From positions 1 to 47,668 of the forward strand of contig JAABRX010000007.1 in NCBI GenBank assembly GCA_011390675.1: 47,668 nucleotides of DNA. The letters run 5' to 3'. Position 1 is the stretch's first letter. Each line of letters starts with the position of its first letter. The DNA is from Trueperaceae bacterium (GTDB lineage: Bacteria; Deinococcota; Deinococci; Deinococcales; Trueperaceae). Shown piece after piece: positions 33,664-42,328 of this stretch. The notes under the pieces were generated by a model. The model did no database searches and was not told where the DNA came from. It saw nothing but the letters and a program-made list of their open reading frames with translations. The position numbers and the translations under genes are program-made.

Positions 33664-34086
33664 TCAGCGCTCCCGCTCGAACCCCTGAGCGTCCATGACG
33701 TCCTGCTCGATCAAGCGCCCGTCGCCCGCGAGCGACTCGACGTGGTGGCGCAGCTCGTGCGTGAGCGTCTCCCACGCCTCCTCTTCCCAGTCGAACGACG
33801 GGTCACCGTCGCCGACCTCGACGAAGCTGCCGTAGTAGATCGCCACGTGGCGTCCGAGCCCCTCCCCCGCGCCGAGGAAGTCCTCGGTCCCAGGGTCGAG
33901 GTACTCGCCCAGACGCCAGACGTCGACGTAGCCGTCCTCGGGCTTGGGTTCCTCGATCACGTGCACGCCCTGCAACCCCTTGAGGAAGGTGTCGGGGATC
34001 TCGTCGACCATCCCCTCGACCAGCGCCTTGAAGGCTTCGTACGTCATCGCCGCGCCGCGCCGAGCCCGCCGTTCGCGCCGTCCCAT
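33664..34086 (-). CDS. Zincin-like metallopeptidase-family protein (DUF1025-like)
   Basis: A 140-residue protein with ETLTHELRHHVESLAG near the C-terminus: an HExxH zinc motif (H-E-L-R-H) followed by a further His, as in the small family of zincin-like proteins often found next to housekeeping genes. The N-terminal part has EAFKALVEGMVDEIPDTF and YYGSFVE, typical of these proteins. Its substrate is unknown. The start at 34086 is preceded by GAGGA 7 nt upstream and lies 10 nt after the end of surE, so they are cotranscribed; the ATG at 34047 (before TYEAF) is an alternative. Confidence 0.78.
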   Translation of the reverse strand: MGRRERRARRGAAMTYEAFKALVEGMVDEIPDTFLKGLQGVHVIEEPKPEDGYVDVWRLGEYLDPGTEDFLGAGEGLGRHVAIYYGSFVEVGDGDPSFDWEEEAWETLTHELRHHVESLAGDGRLIEQDVMDAQGFERER

Positions 34087-34096
34087 GTCCGCGTCC

Positions 34097-34825
34097 TCAG
34101 ACGGGCGCGGCCGCGTGCGCCGCGGCCAGCCGCCGCTCGTCGGTGAGGTCGAGGCGCAGCGGCGTGAGCGACACGTAGCCCTGCTCGATCGCCCAGCGGT
34201 CGGTATCCTCCTCGACGCGCTCGCGCGGCTCCTCGGCGAACCAATAGTGGGTGCGCCCCATCGGGTCCTCGCCCGGGATGACGTACCCCTCGTAGTGGCG
34301 CACCGACATCTTGGTCCACCGCAACCCCTTGGGCTCGTCCGGGAAGTTGACGTTCAGGAGCGGCAAGTCGGGGTGGGCGAGGAACAGGTCGAGCACCTGT
34401 TTCAGGTACGGCTCGTACACCGCGTAGTCGACGTCGCCCTCGATCGCCGGCGCGCTGAAGGCGATCGCCGGGATCCCGAGGAAGCTCGCCTGCTTGGCGG
34501 CAGCGACGGTGCCGGAGTGCCAGATGTTGTGGCCGATGTTGAGCCCCAGGTTGATGCCGGTGAGCACCAGGTCGACCTTGTCCCAGTGGTGCGCGCCGAG
34601 CGCGACGCAGTCGGCCGGGGTGCCGTCGACCTTGTACGCCTCGAGGCCGTCGAGCTTCTGGACCGCGTAGTGCAGCGGTCGCCGAACGGTGATCGCGTGG
34701 CTCATCGCGGATTGCTCGACATCGGGGGCCACGACCCGCACGTCGCCGTAGGTTTGCGCCACCTTCGCCAAGGCGTAGATGCCGGGGCTGTGGACGCCGT
34801 CGTCGTTGCTGACCAAGATGCGCAT
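34097..34825 (-). CDS. surE: 5'/3'-nucleotidase SurE
   Basis: A 242-residue SurE protein. The N-terminal metal site is ILVSNDDGVHSPGIYAL (Asp8, Asp9, with Ser39-type and Asn96-type ligands in VEQSAMSHAIT and GINLGLNIGHNIWHSGT). The family hydrolyses 5'- and 3'-nucleoside monophosphates and short polyphosphate, acting in stationary phase or stress. Length is normal. A TACCAT hexamer lies 9 nt before the ATG. The next gene downstream is the zincin. Confidence 0.93.
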   Translation of the reverse strand: MRILVSNDDGVHSPGIYALAKVAQTYGDVRVVAPDVEQSAMSHAITVRRPLHYAVQKLDGLEAYKVDGTPADCVALGAHHWDKVDLVLTGINLGLNIGHNIWHSGTVAAAKQASFLGIPAIAFSAPAIEGDVDYAVYEPYLKQVLDLFLAHPDLPLLNVNFPDEPKGLRWTKMSVRHYEGYVIPGEDPMGRTHYWFAEEPRERVEEDTDRWAIEQGYVSLTPLRLDLTDERRLAAAHAAAPV

Positions 34826-34834
34826 GATCCGGCG

Positions 34835-34840
34835 ATGGTA
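34835..34840 (-). promoter_or_regulatory. Probable -10 element for surE
   Basis: TACCAT on the minus strand, 9 nt before the ATG at 34825. Confidence 0.45.
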
Positions 34841-34902
34841 CCGCGCACGGGTGGCCGACCACCGTTCAGGCGCGGTTCAGATGCCCATGCGATGGTGCAT
34901 GC

Positions 34903-35325
34903 ATGATGCGAGCTCTACCGACCCTGTTCACCGCCGTAGCGACCGCCACGCTCCTCACCGCGTGCACCGTCACCTTCACCCCCGGCGAGGCCGACGTTCG
35001 CGTTCGCGGCGGGATCGTCGCCACCGTCGGTAGCCAACGCGTCGACGCCCGTTGGCCCGTCACCGTGCCGCCGGGCGCGCGCGTCGCCGACGTCCAGGCG
35101 CGCGGCGATCGGCTCCGCTACGACCTGATCGGCAGCGCCGGCGTCCGCGCCGTCTACGATCGTCTCCACGTCGAACTGGCGACCGACGGCTGGCGCCGCA
35201 CCGAGCTCGACGTCGAGCGCCGCGAGATCGACGCCGAGTACCGCCGTGGCGGCTGGGAGCTCGAGGTCGAGGTCGAGGAGCGCGGTCGGGACCGCGTGCG
35301 GGTGACGCTCGAGCGCGACGACTGA
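34903..35325 (+). CDS. Small lipoprotein of unknown function
   Basis: A 140-residue lipoprotein. The signal ends in the lipobox ATLLTAC (Cys near residue 21), after which VTFTPGEADVRVRGG begins the mature part. The rest is a small alpha/beta unit with a strongly charged C-terminus (ELEVEVEERGRDRVRVTLERDD). No family recognised. Two ATG codons 3 nt apart could serve as start; no ribosome binding site or clear promoter is seen in the 77 bp shared with surE. Confidence 0.75.
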   Translation: MMRALPTLFTAVATATLLTACTVTFTPGEADVRVRGGIVATVGSQRVDARWPVTVPPGARVADVQARGDRLRYDLIGSAGVRAVYDRLHVELATDGWRRTELDVERREIDAEYRRGGWELEVEVEERGRDRVRVTLERDD

Positions 35326-35335
35326 CGCGCTTCGG

Positions 35336-35350
35336 TACCCCCATGGGGTA
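35336..35350 (+). terminator. Short hairpin overlapping the next promoter
   Basis: TACCCC, loop CAT, GGGGTA. It may end the lipoprotein transcript or be an operator, because its right arm runs into the TATGCT -10 element at 35349. Confidence 0.3.
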
Positions 35351-35354
35351 TGCT
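35349..35354 (+). promoter_or_regulatory. Leaderless-type -10 element before the TlpA-like gene
   Basis: TATGCT followed by 6 nt and the ATG of a 12-codon frame at 35361. Confidence 0.5.
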
Positions 35355-35360
35355 GACGCC

Positions 35361-35399
35361 ATGATCCTTCGTCCCAAGGTGCCCCGATGGGCGCGCTGA
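35361..35399 (+). CDS. 12-residue leader peptide overlapping the TlpA-like gene
   Basis: Reads MILRPKVPRWAR and stops 13 nt inside the next gene. The TATGCT element places transcription start at its ATG. The AAGGTG inside it serves as the ribosome binding site of the main gene, so it may couple translation. No similarity recognised. Confidence 0.4.
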   Translation: MILRPKVPRWAR

Positions 35400-36190
35400 C
35401 GCTCGGCCCGCTCGTCCTCTCGCTCGACCGCGCCTACGCTGGGCTCGGTTTCGCGGTGCTGTTGATCGGCGCCGAGTGGCTCGCGCGCCGCTCCGGTCCG
35501 TCGGTGGCTGCTTGGGGGTGGCGCGCCGCCGCGATCGCGTTCGTCGGTGCCCGGCTCGGGTTCGTCGCGATGCACGCCAGCGACTTCGCCGCGGCGCCGC
35601 TCAGCGCGCTCGCCTTCTGGCAGGGCGGTTTCGCCGCGTGGTGGGGCGTCGCCGCGGCGGCGGTGTACACCGCCTTCGAAGCACGCCGCACGCCGGTGCT
35701 GCGCCGCGTCGCGCCCACGGTCGGCATCGCCGCGTTGTTGGCCTGGTGGGTGCCGGCCGGGCTCTTGTCGCCCGTCGCCCAGAACGCCGACGTGGTGGCG
35801 CCCGCGCTCGATCTGGAAGCGCTCGAGGGCGGCACGGTCGACCTCGCCGCTATGGGCGAACCAACGATCGTGAACGTGTGGGCGACGTGGTGCCCTCCGT
35901 GCCGGCGCGAGCTCCCGGCGCTCGTCGCCACCGCCCGGGCCGCGCCCGACGTCCGGGTGTTGCTCGTGAACCAGGGCGAGGACCCGGACACGATCGGCAC
36001 GTACCTGACGCAAGAGGGGTTGCCGACCTCGGGCGTGCTCCTCGATCGGCGTCAGACCGTGGGCAGCGCGCTGCGGGTGGCGGGGTTACCCACGACGTTC
36101 GCGTTCGACGCCCAGGGGCGCATGGTCGACGTGCATGTGGGCGAGATCTCGGCGCCGGCGCTGCGGGCCATGGTGGCTTCGCTGCGCTAG
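35387..36190 (+). CDS. Lgt-like membrane domain fused to a TlpA thioredoxin
   Basis: A 267-residue protein. The first 130 residues hold about four membrane helices; the pattern GARLGFVAMHASDF followed by GGFAAWWG resembles the helix signatures of prolipoprotein diacylglyceryl transferase (Lgt), but the protein is too short for a full Lgt. A thioredoxin domain follows (about 135-267) with active site NVWATWCPPCRRELPAL (Cys-Pro-Pro-Cys near residue 168) and the cis-Pro loop GLPTTFAFD. The redox domain should face outside the membrane and reduce or oxidise secreted protein disulfides, for example in cytochrome c maturation. AAGGTG before the ATG supports the start. Confidence 0.8.
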   Translation: MGALTLGPLVLSLDRAYAGLGFAVLLIGAEWLARRSGPSVAAWGWRAAAIAFVGARLGFVAMHASDFAAAPLSALAFWQGGFAAWWGVAAAAVYTAFEARRTPVLRRVAPTVGIAALLAWWVPAGLLSPVAQNADVVAPALDLEALEGGTVDLAAMGEPTIVNVWATWCPPCRRELPALVATARAAPDVRVLLVNQGEDPDTIGTYLTQEGLPTSGVLLDRRQTVGSALRVAGLPTTFAFDAQGRMVDVHVGEISAPALRAMVASLR

Positions 36191-36209
36191 AAGGCGCGCA
36201 GCGAAGCTT

Positions 36210-36234
36210 GCGGTGCGCTGGAGGCGCGCACCGC
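36210..36234. terminator. Bidirectional hairpin between the TlpA-like gene and polA
   Basis: GCGGTGCGC and GCGCACCGC form a perfect 9-bp stem with a 7-nt loop between convergent stop codons. Confidence 0.55.
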
Positions 36235-36250
36235 GGCGGCGCCGAGACGG

Positions 36251-38959
36251 CTAGCCCTTGCCCTCGAGCCAGTTCTGCCCCAGCGAAGCGTCCACCTTCA
36301 GCGGCACGCGCAGCCCGATCGCGCCTTGCATCTCCTCGACGACGGCGCGCAACGCCGCGTCGGCGTGCACCTTGGGGGTCTCGAGCACCAGTTCGTCGTG
36401 CACCTGGATGAGCATGCGAGCGCCGGTCGCCTCGCGCTCGAGGCGCGCGTGCAGCCGCACCATCGCCAGCTTGATCAGGTCGGCGGCCGAACCCTGGATC
36501 ACCGTGTTGATCGCGAGCCGCTCGCCCAAGGCGCGTTCGTTGAAGTTGCGCGAGGCCACCTGCGGGATCGGGCGGCGGCGGCCGAGGAGGGTCTTGACGT
36601 ATCCGTGGTCGCGCGCCTCCTCGACGCAGCGCTGCAGGAAGCGGTCGAGCCCCGCGTACGTCGCCTTGTAGGTGGTGATGAAGGCCTGCGCGTCGCCCGG
36701 GTCGATCCGCAGCGTGCGCGCGAGCCCGTACGCGGTCTGGCCGTAGACGATCCCGAAGTTCACGGTCTTGGCGACCGCGCGCTGACCGGGCGTGACGTCC
36801 TCGATCGCCACGTTGTAGATCTGCGACGCCACGAAGGCGTGGATGTCGCGATCGGCGCGGAACGCCTCGAGCAGGGCCGGGTCCTCGCTGAAGTGCGCGA
36901 GCACCCGCAGCTCCACCTGCGAGTAGTCGGCGGCGAGCAGCAAGTGGTCGGCGTCGCGGGCGACGAAGGCGCGCCGGATCTCGCGCCCGGCATCGCTGCG
37001 GATGGGGATGTTCTGGATGTTGGGGTCCGACGACGACAGCCGACCGGTGGCGGCGCCGGTCTGGTGGAACGAGGCGTGCAGCCGCCCGGTGGTCGGCGAG
37101 ACGTACGAGGGCAGCGGGTCGACGTAGGTGCCGAGCAGTTTGGTCAGTTCGCGGTACTCGAGCACGCGCTCGGGCAGCGGATGGCGGGTCTCGGCAGCGA
37201 GCGTCTCGAGCACCTCGGCGTCGGTGCTGGCGCCCGTCTTGGTCTTCTTGACCACGCGGAAGCCGAGCTGGCCGAAGAGCACCTCGGAGAGCTGCTTGGG
37301 GCTGTCGACGTTGAAGTCGCAGCCGGCCGCCTCGAGCACCTGAGCCCGCAGCGTCTGGATGCGTCCGGCGAGCTCCGCCTTGTACTCGGCGAGCCGCGCC
37401 ACGTCGATCGTCACGCCCGCGCGCTCCATGGCGGCGAGCACCCGCACGAGCGGCAGCTCGACCTCCTCGAACAGCTTCACCAGGTCGGCGTCGGTGGCCG
37501 CAAGCTGGGGCTCGAGGACCTCGAAGAGCCGCCAGGTGACGTCGGCGTCCTCGGCGGCGTAGGTCGACAGCACGTCCAGCGGCACGTCGAGCATCGACGT
37601 CTGGTTCTTCCCCTTGCCGATCAGGTCGCTGATCGGGATGCAGGTGTGCCCGAGCAGATCGCGTGCGAGGTCGTCCATCGAGTTGCCGCGGCGCTCCGGG
37701 TTCAGCAGCGCCGCCGCGATGAGGGTGTCGAAGATCGGCCCGCCCAGGGTGATCCCCTCGCGCTCCAGGATGCTCAGGTCGAACTTGAGGTGGTGGCCGA
37801 CCTTGCGGACGTGCTCGTCTTCGAGGACCGGGCGCAGCGCCTCGCGCACGATCGCGGGGTCGAGCGTGGCGCCTGCGTGGCTGCGCACCGGCACGTACCA
37901 GCCGGTGCCGGCTTCCCACGAGAGCGCGTACCCGACCAGGTCGGCGTCCACGACCGACAGGCCGGTGGTCTCGGTGTCGATGGCCAGCGTCGTGACGCCC
38001 TCGAGCGCGGCGACGAGGTCGGCGAGATCGGCCTCGGTGGCGACGCGGCGGTAGGTGGTGGCGACGGGCGCCACCGGGCGAACGGGCTCCGTGGCCGCGG
38101 GGTCGTCCGGGATGGAGTCGAGGAGCCCACGGAACCCCAGCACCTCGAACAGCTCGCGCACGCTCGACTTGTCGACCTTGGGCGTGGTGCACGCCTCGAG
38201 GTCGAACTCGAGGTCGACGTCGCGCTTGAGGGTCACCAGCCGGCGCGTGAGCGCGAGGCCGTCGGCGCCGCGGAGGAGGTTCTCGCGGAGCTTGGGCGTC
38301 TGGTCGTCGGCGTGGGCGATCACCGCGTCGGCGGTGCCGTACTTGTCGATCAGTTTGGCGGCGGTCTTGACGCCCACGCCTCGGATGCCGGGCACGTTGT
38401 CGGTGGGGTCGCCGACCAGCGTCTGGATCTCGACCGATTGGGCGGGGGTGTAGCCCTTCTGTTCCCAGAGCTCGTCGGGGCCGATGAGGGCGCCGTTCGT
38501 CGGGTCCCACAGGCGGACGTTCGGAGTGAGGATCTGGTGGAGGTCCTTGTCCTTGCTGGCGATGCGCAGGTCGACGTCGGCACCCTCCGCCGCGAGCCGC
38601 TCGGCGATCGTGGCGATCACGTCGTCCGCTTCGTGCCCGGCGACCATGAACACGGGGATGCCCAGCGCGGCGACGACCTCGAAGACCCGTTGGAACTGTG
38701 GGCCGAGGTCGTCGGGGGCTTCCTCGCGTTGTGCCTTGTAGGCCTCGTAGTCGGCGCGGCGCTCGGTGGTGGCGTCGGCGACGTCGAAGGCGATCGCGAA
38801 GTAGTCGGGGCGCTCCTTGTGGAGGATGTTGAGCAGCAGCTGGGTGAACACGTGCACGGCTTTGACCGGTTCGCCCGACGGACTGGTGAGCGGTCGGAAG
38901 GGGGCGTAGTAGGCCCGGAACACTTGGGCGTGGCCATCGAGCAAGTAGAAGGTCTTCAC
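36251..38959 (-). CDS. polA: DNA polymerase I
   Basis: A 902-residue family A polymerase with all three parts. The 5'-3' exonuclease (1-290) shows VFRAYYAPFRPLTSP and VPGIRGVGVKTAAKLI. The 3'-5' exonuclease (about 305-490) keeps its acidic residues in TLAIDTETTGLS and the C-terminal YAAEDADVTW, so proofreading may be active, unlike in Taq-like enzymes. The polymerase domain contains motif A LLAADYSQVELRVLAH, the O-helix RAVAKTVNFGIVYGQT and motif C IQVHDELVLE. The GTG start follows a TAGGCT hexamer at 9 nt and fits family alignment (KTFYLLDGHAQVFRAYYA). Confidence 0.96.
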   Translation of the reverse strand: MKTFYLLDGHAQVFRAYYAPFRPLTSPSGEPVKAVHVFTQLLLNILHKERPDYFAIAFDVADATTERRADYEAYKAQREEAPDDLGPQFQRVFEVVAALGIPVFMVAGHEADDVIATIAERLAAEGADVDLRIASKDKDLHQILTPNVRLWDPTNGALIGPDELWEQKGYTPAQSVEIQTLVGDPTDNVPGIRGVGVKTAAKLIDKYGTADAVIAHADDQTPKLRENLLRGADGLALTRRLVTLKRDVDLEFDLEACTTPKVDKSSVRELFEVLGFRGLLDSIPDDPAATEPVRPVAPVATTYRRVATEADLADLVAALEGVTTLAIDTETTGLSVVDADLVGYALSWEAGTGWYVPVRSHAGATLDPAIVREALRPVLEDEHVRKVGHHLKFDLSILEREGITLGGPIFDTLIAAALLNPERRGNSMDDLARDLLGHTCIPISDLIGKGKNQTSMLDVPLDVLSTYAAEDADVTWRLFEVLEPQLAATDADLVKLFEEVELPLVRVLAAMERAGVTIDVARLAEYKAELAGRIQTLRAQVLEAAGCDFNVDSPKQLSEVLFGQLGFRVVKKTKTGASTDAEVLETLAAETRHPLPERVLEYRELTKLLGTYVDPLPSYVSPTTGRLHASFHQTGAATGRLSSSDPNIQNIPIRSDAGREIRRAFVARDADHLLLAADYSQVELRVLAHFSEDPALLEAFRADRDIHAFVASQIYNVAIEDVTPGQRAVAKTVNFGIVYGQTAYGLARTLRIDPGDAQAFITTYKATYAGLDRFLQRCVEEARDHGYVKTLLGRRRPIPQVASRNFNERALGERLAINTVIQGSAADLIKLAMVRLHARLEREATGARMLIQVHDELVLETPKVHADAALRAVVEEMQGAIGLRVPLKVDASLGQNWLEGKG

Positions 38960-38968
38960 GTCGCGGTC

Positions 38969-38974
38969 AGCCTA
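38969..38974 (-). promoter_or_regulatory. Probable -10 element for polA
   Basis: TAGGCT on the minus strand, 9 nt before the GTG at 38959. Confidence 0.45.
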
Positions 38975-39018
38975 GCCCACCTCGGCGCTGGGGGCCGCGG
39001 CCGCGGATCGGCGGTGCC

Positions 39019-39351
39019 TCAGCGGGGGCCGGGTGGGCGGCGTCCCGCGCGACCGACGGGCGCGTCGGCGCCCTGCGATCCACGGTCGGGCGCGACCTGC
39101 AGGCGTCCGAGCAGCTCGTCGAGGCTGGCGAGCACGTTCTGGGCGATGCGCGCGCCCTCGGGGGTGCCGGCGCCCGCCGTGCGCGCCACGTCGCCGGTCT
39201 TGGGCGCGCCCAGCAGGTCGTGGACGGCGCGGTCCGCGGCGAAGAGCTCGGCGTCGAAGGCGTGGGTCAAGCCCTTCTGGCGGGCGAGTTGCTGGGCGCG
39301 CACCAGCGTCTGGCGCACCCGCGTCTCGAGGTAGTACGGCACGTCGCTCAT
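39019..39351 (-). CDS. Small hypothetical protein upstream of polA
   Basis: A 110-residue protein, mostly helical (ETRVRQTLVRAQQLARQKGL, then AFDAELFAADRAVHDLLG), with a basic, Pro/Gly/Arg-rich tail ending GRAGRRPPGPR. No family recognised. It is on the same strand as polA and separated from it by 59 bp that carry the polA promoter, so the two may be partly cotranscribed. The ATG before SDVPYYLETR was chosen because coding character begins there; an in-frame ATG 18 nt upstream is possible. No promoter hexamer is obvious. Confidence 0.55.
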   Translation of the reverse strand: MSDVPYYLETRVRQTLVRAQQLARQKGLTHAFDAELFAADRAVHDLLGAPKTGDVARTAGAGTPEGARIAQNVLASLDELLGRLQVAPDRGSQGADAPVGRAGRRPPGPR

Positions 39352-39432
39352 GGCCACAAGATGCCGCATCGGCGCTCTCGGAACCCCCACAGCACGCCCC
39401 GAGCCGAGCGACGGGCGCGTACGCGCACGGGC

Positions 39433-39438
39433 TAGACT
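39433..39438 (+). promoter_or_regulatory. Leaderless-type -10 element for the HerA-like gene
   Basis: TAGACT lies 9 nt before the ATG at 39448, with no ribosome binding site in the spacer. Confidence 0.5.
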
Positions 39439-39447
39439 GCCTGCACC

Positions 39448-41838
39448 ATGGAATTCGAGAAGCTCGGAACCTTCTACCTCGGGCATGAGCTCGAGGCCGA
39501 TGCCCGCACGCCCAGCGAGCGCCTGCTGCTGTACGACGCCAAAGACCTGACGACGCACGCGGTGATCGTCGGGATGACCGGGTCGGGCAAGACCGGCCTG
39601 GGGGTCGGGATCATCGAGGAGGCCGTGATCGACGGCGTCCCGGTGCTCGCGATCGACCCCAAGGGCGACCTGGCGAACCTGGCGCTGGCCTTCCCCGACC
39701 TGGCGCCGACGGATTTCGAACCGTGGGTCGATCCGGCCACCGCGAGCCGCAAGGGGGTCGACGTGCCGACCTTCGCGGCTCAGCAGGCGAAGGCTTGGCG
39801 CGCGGGCCTGGCGGCGCACGGCCAGGACGGTGCGCGCATCGCCCGGTACCGCGACGCCGCCGACGTCCGCGTCTACACCCCGGGCTCCACCGCGGGAAGG
39901 CCGCTGTCGATCCTGAAGTCGTTCGGACGGCCTCCGGACGTGGTGATGGACGACCCGGAGCTGCTCGCCGAGCGCCTGACCGCGTCGGTCTCGGCGCTGC
40001 TCACGCTCGTCGGGCGCTCCACCGACCCGACCGGGCGCGACCACGTGCTGCTCGCGACGCTGCTCGAGCACCTGTGGCGCTCCGGGCGCGACGCCGGGCT
40101 GGCCGACCTGATCCTGGGGGTGCAGACGCCTCCGTTCACGCAGATCGGGGTCCTCGACGTCGACACCTTCGCTCCGCCGGGCGACCGCGCCAAGTTGGCG
40201 ATGGCGATGAACGCCGTGCTGGCCTCGCCTGGCTTCGCCACCTGGCTGCAGGGCGAACCGATGGACGTCGGCCGCATGCTCTTCCGCGAGGACGGCCGAC
40301 CGCGGGTGGCCGTGGTGTCGGTCGCGCACCTGAACGACGACGAGCGCACGACCGTGATCGCGCTGCTGCTCAACGAGGTCCTCGCCTGGACGCGCGCGCA
40401 GAGCGGCACGGGGAGCCTGAGGGCGCTCGTGTACATCGACGAGCTGTTCGGGTTCATGCCGCCCGTGGCGGCGCCGCCGACCAAAGCACCGCTGCTGACG
40501 CTGTTGAAGCAGGCGCGCGCGTTCGGGGTCGGCCTCGTGCTCTCCACCCAGAACCCGGTCGACCTGGACTACAAGGGGCTCTCGAACGCCGGCACCTGGT
40601 TCGTCGGGCGGTTGCAGACCGAGCAGGACAAGAACCGGCTCCTCTCGGGGCTGCTGTCGGCCGACGGCGGCGGCGGCCTCGACCGGTCGGCGCTCGACGC
40701 GACGCTCAGCAACCTCGGCGGGCGCACGTTCCTACTGCACAACGTCCACGAGGACGCTCCAGCGCTCTTCACCACCCGCTGGGTGATGTCGTACCTGGCC
40801 GGGCCGATGACGCGCGAGCAGCTGCGGCGGTTGCCTGCCTCGGTGGTCGGCGACGGCACCGCGCCGACCGCGCCGACGACGGCGCCGGCGCGCTCGGCCG
40901 GGGCGCGACCGGCGCTGCCGCCGGCGGTGCTCGAGCGCTTCGTGCCCGCGCACGCGGGCGTGCGCGACGTGACCTACCACCCGCAGGTCGTCGGCTTCGC
41001 CGACGTCCGCTACACCCACGGGACCTACGGCGTGGACGCGGCCCGCCGCGTGGTGCGGGCGGTCGAACCCGGCGACGGCGCGGTTGCCGTCGATTGGACG
41101 ACGAGCGAGGCCGCGGCCATCGACCTCGACGCGCTCGGCGATGGGCCCATGGACGACGCGACCTTCGAGCCGCCCGCGGCGCACCTCGACGCCCGCACGT
41201 GGACCAAGGCGGAGAAGGACTTCGTGCGCCACGTCCGCGGCGACTTGCCGCTGACCATCCTTCGGCACAAGGAGCTCAAGCTGATCTCCGGGGTCGACGA
41301 GGACGAGGCAGCGTTCCGGGTACGGGTACGCCATGCCGCGCACGAGGCGCGCGACGCCGTGCGCGAGAAGCTGCGCGCCAAGTTCGAGAAGAAGGCGGGG
41401 ACGCTCGCCGAGCGCTTGCGGAAGGCCGAGCAGACGATCGAGCGCCACGCGCAAGCCGCGAACCAGCGGCGCATGGACGCCGCGATCCAGGTGGGCAGCA
41501 CCCTGCTCGGCTCCTTCTTGGGTCGTCGCAGCCCCACGGCATCGCGCATCGGGACGGCCCTGAAGACCGTGAACCGCGCCGCGAGCGGCGGCTCGGAGGT
41601 CGACCGCGCCAAGGAGACCGCAGCCGCGGTGGCGTCCGAGCTCGCCGCGCTCGAGGCCGACCTCGAGCAGCAGTTGGCCGATCTCGCCACCGGCGTGGTG
41701 GACGAGGACGCGATCGAGGCGCTCGCCGTGCGGCCCAAGAGCACCGACGTGGCCGTTCGGGCGGTGTGCCTGGTATGGCGCCCGTTCGCGCGCGACGCGG
41801 CCGGCGCATGGACCGACGTGGGACGGCTGGGCGCATGA
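39448..41838 (+). CDS. HerA/FtsK-like ATPase (DUF853 family)
   Basis: A 796-residue P-loop ATPase of the HerA superfamily. Walker A is GMTGSGKTG (about 42-50), Walker B with the catalytic acidic residue is LVYIDELFGFMPP (about 328-340), and a sensor-like LVLSTQNPVDLDYKGL follows. The N-domain begins FYLGHELEAD. The C-terminal third (about 570-740) is a long charged coiled coil (RAKFEKKAGTLAERLRKAEQ) with a short Gly/Ser hydrophobic patch. HerA-like proteins are hexameric DNA translocases in repair or conjugation; the DUF853 group is widespread but poorly understood. Its stop overlaps the next ATG (ATGA). Confidence 0.87.
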   Translation: MEFEKLGTFYLGHELEADARTPSERLLLYDAKDLTTHAVIVGMTGSGKTGLGVGIIEEAVIDGVPVLAIDPKGDLANLALAFPDLAPTDFEPWVDPATASRKGVDVPTFAAQQAKAWRAGLAAHGQDGARIARYRDAADVRVYTPGSTAGRPLSILKSFGRPPDVVMDDPELLAERLTASVSALLTLVGRSTDPTGRDHVLLATLLEHLWRSGRDAGLADLILGVQTPPFTQIGVLDVDTFAPPGDRAKLAMAMNAVLASPGFATWLQGEPMDVGRMLFREDGRPRVAVVSVAHLNDDERTTVIALLLNEVLAWTRAQSGTGSLRALVYIDELFGFMPPVAAPPTKAPLLTLLKQARAFGVGLVLSTQNPVDLDYKGLSNAGTWFVGRLQTEQDKNRLLSGLLSADGGGGLDRSALDATLSNLGGRTFLLHNVHEDAPALFTTRWVMSYLAGPMTREQLRRLPASVVGDGTAPTAPTTAPARSAGARPALPPAVLERFVPAHAGVRDVTYHPQVVGFADVRYTHGTYGVDAARRVVRAVEPGDGAVAVDWTTSEAAAIDLDALGDGPMDDATFEPPAAHLDARTWTKAEKDFVRHVRGDLPLTILRHKELKLISGVDEDEAAFRVRVRHAAHEARDAVREKLRAKFEKKAGTLAERLRKAEQTIERHAQAANQRRMDAAIQVGSTLLGSFLGRRSPTASRIGTALKTVNRAASGGSEVDRAKETAAAVASELAALEADLEQQLADLATGVVDEDAIEALAVRPKSTDVAVRAVCLVWRPFARDAAGAWTDVGRLGA

Positions 41839-42218
41839 TGCGCGCCCTGCTCGTCGTCGCACTGGCGCTGGCGCTGGTCGCCTGCGATCCGCCGGCCGAG
41901 GGCGACGCCGACCCGCGACGGCCGATCTCGGTGGCGCTCCTCGAACGGCCGGCACGCGTGGGGCCGGCGGTCGTGGAGGTGCGTCCACAGCTCGACGGTG
42001 CGGCGGTCGCCGGCGCCACCGTGCAGGTCGTCGGCGACATGACCCACGCCGGCATGGTGCCGGTGGTGGCCGATGCGACCGACGTGGGCGGCGGGACCTA
42101 CCGGACGAACGACTTCCTGTTCGACATGGCGGGCGACTGGGTGCTGAGCGTCGACGTGACCTACCCGGATGGCACGACGCGGTCGGCATCGCTCGCCGTG
42201 TCGGTCGAAGGTCGCTGA
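41835..42218 (+). CDS. Lipoprotein with a YtkA/FixH-like domain
   Basis: A 127-residue protein with a lipoprotein signal (LLVVALALALVAC, Cys about residue 17). The mature domain, PAVVEVRPQLDGAAVAGATV followed by MTHAGM and the strand DWVLSVDVTYPDGT, matches the small beta-sandwich YtkA/FixH-like proteins. Met and His residues in MTHAGM may bind metal, perhaps copper. It is coupled by ATGA overlap to the HerA-like ATPase gene, an unusual pairing whose meaning is unclear. A second ATG 3 nt later could also be used. Confidence 0.75.
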   Translation: MMRALLVVALALALVACDPPAEGDADPRRPISVALLERPARVGPAVVEVRPQLDGAAVAGATVQVVGDMTHAGMVPVVADATDVGGGTYRTNDFLFDMAGDWVLSVDVTYPDGTTRSASLAVSVEGR

Positions 42219-42328
42219 ACGGGCGGTCCGGCTAGGGACATTCGTCCCGACGCTCGGGGATGCTCGTGCGGCATGATCACGAGCGTCGCTTGCGTGAAAA
42301 TCATCTCCAGGCTGCCGGAGGTCGTCCC

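Noticed and set aside
34861-34905. TGCATGCA palindrome between surE and the lipoprotein gene as an operator
   Set aside because: Only 8 bp with no second copy or flanking symmetry; chance occurrence is likely.
36326-39334. 1002-codon plus-strand frame antisense to polA
   Set aside because: Shadow of polA's codon bias; the product is compositionally odd and has no domain, whereas polA has all its motifs.
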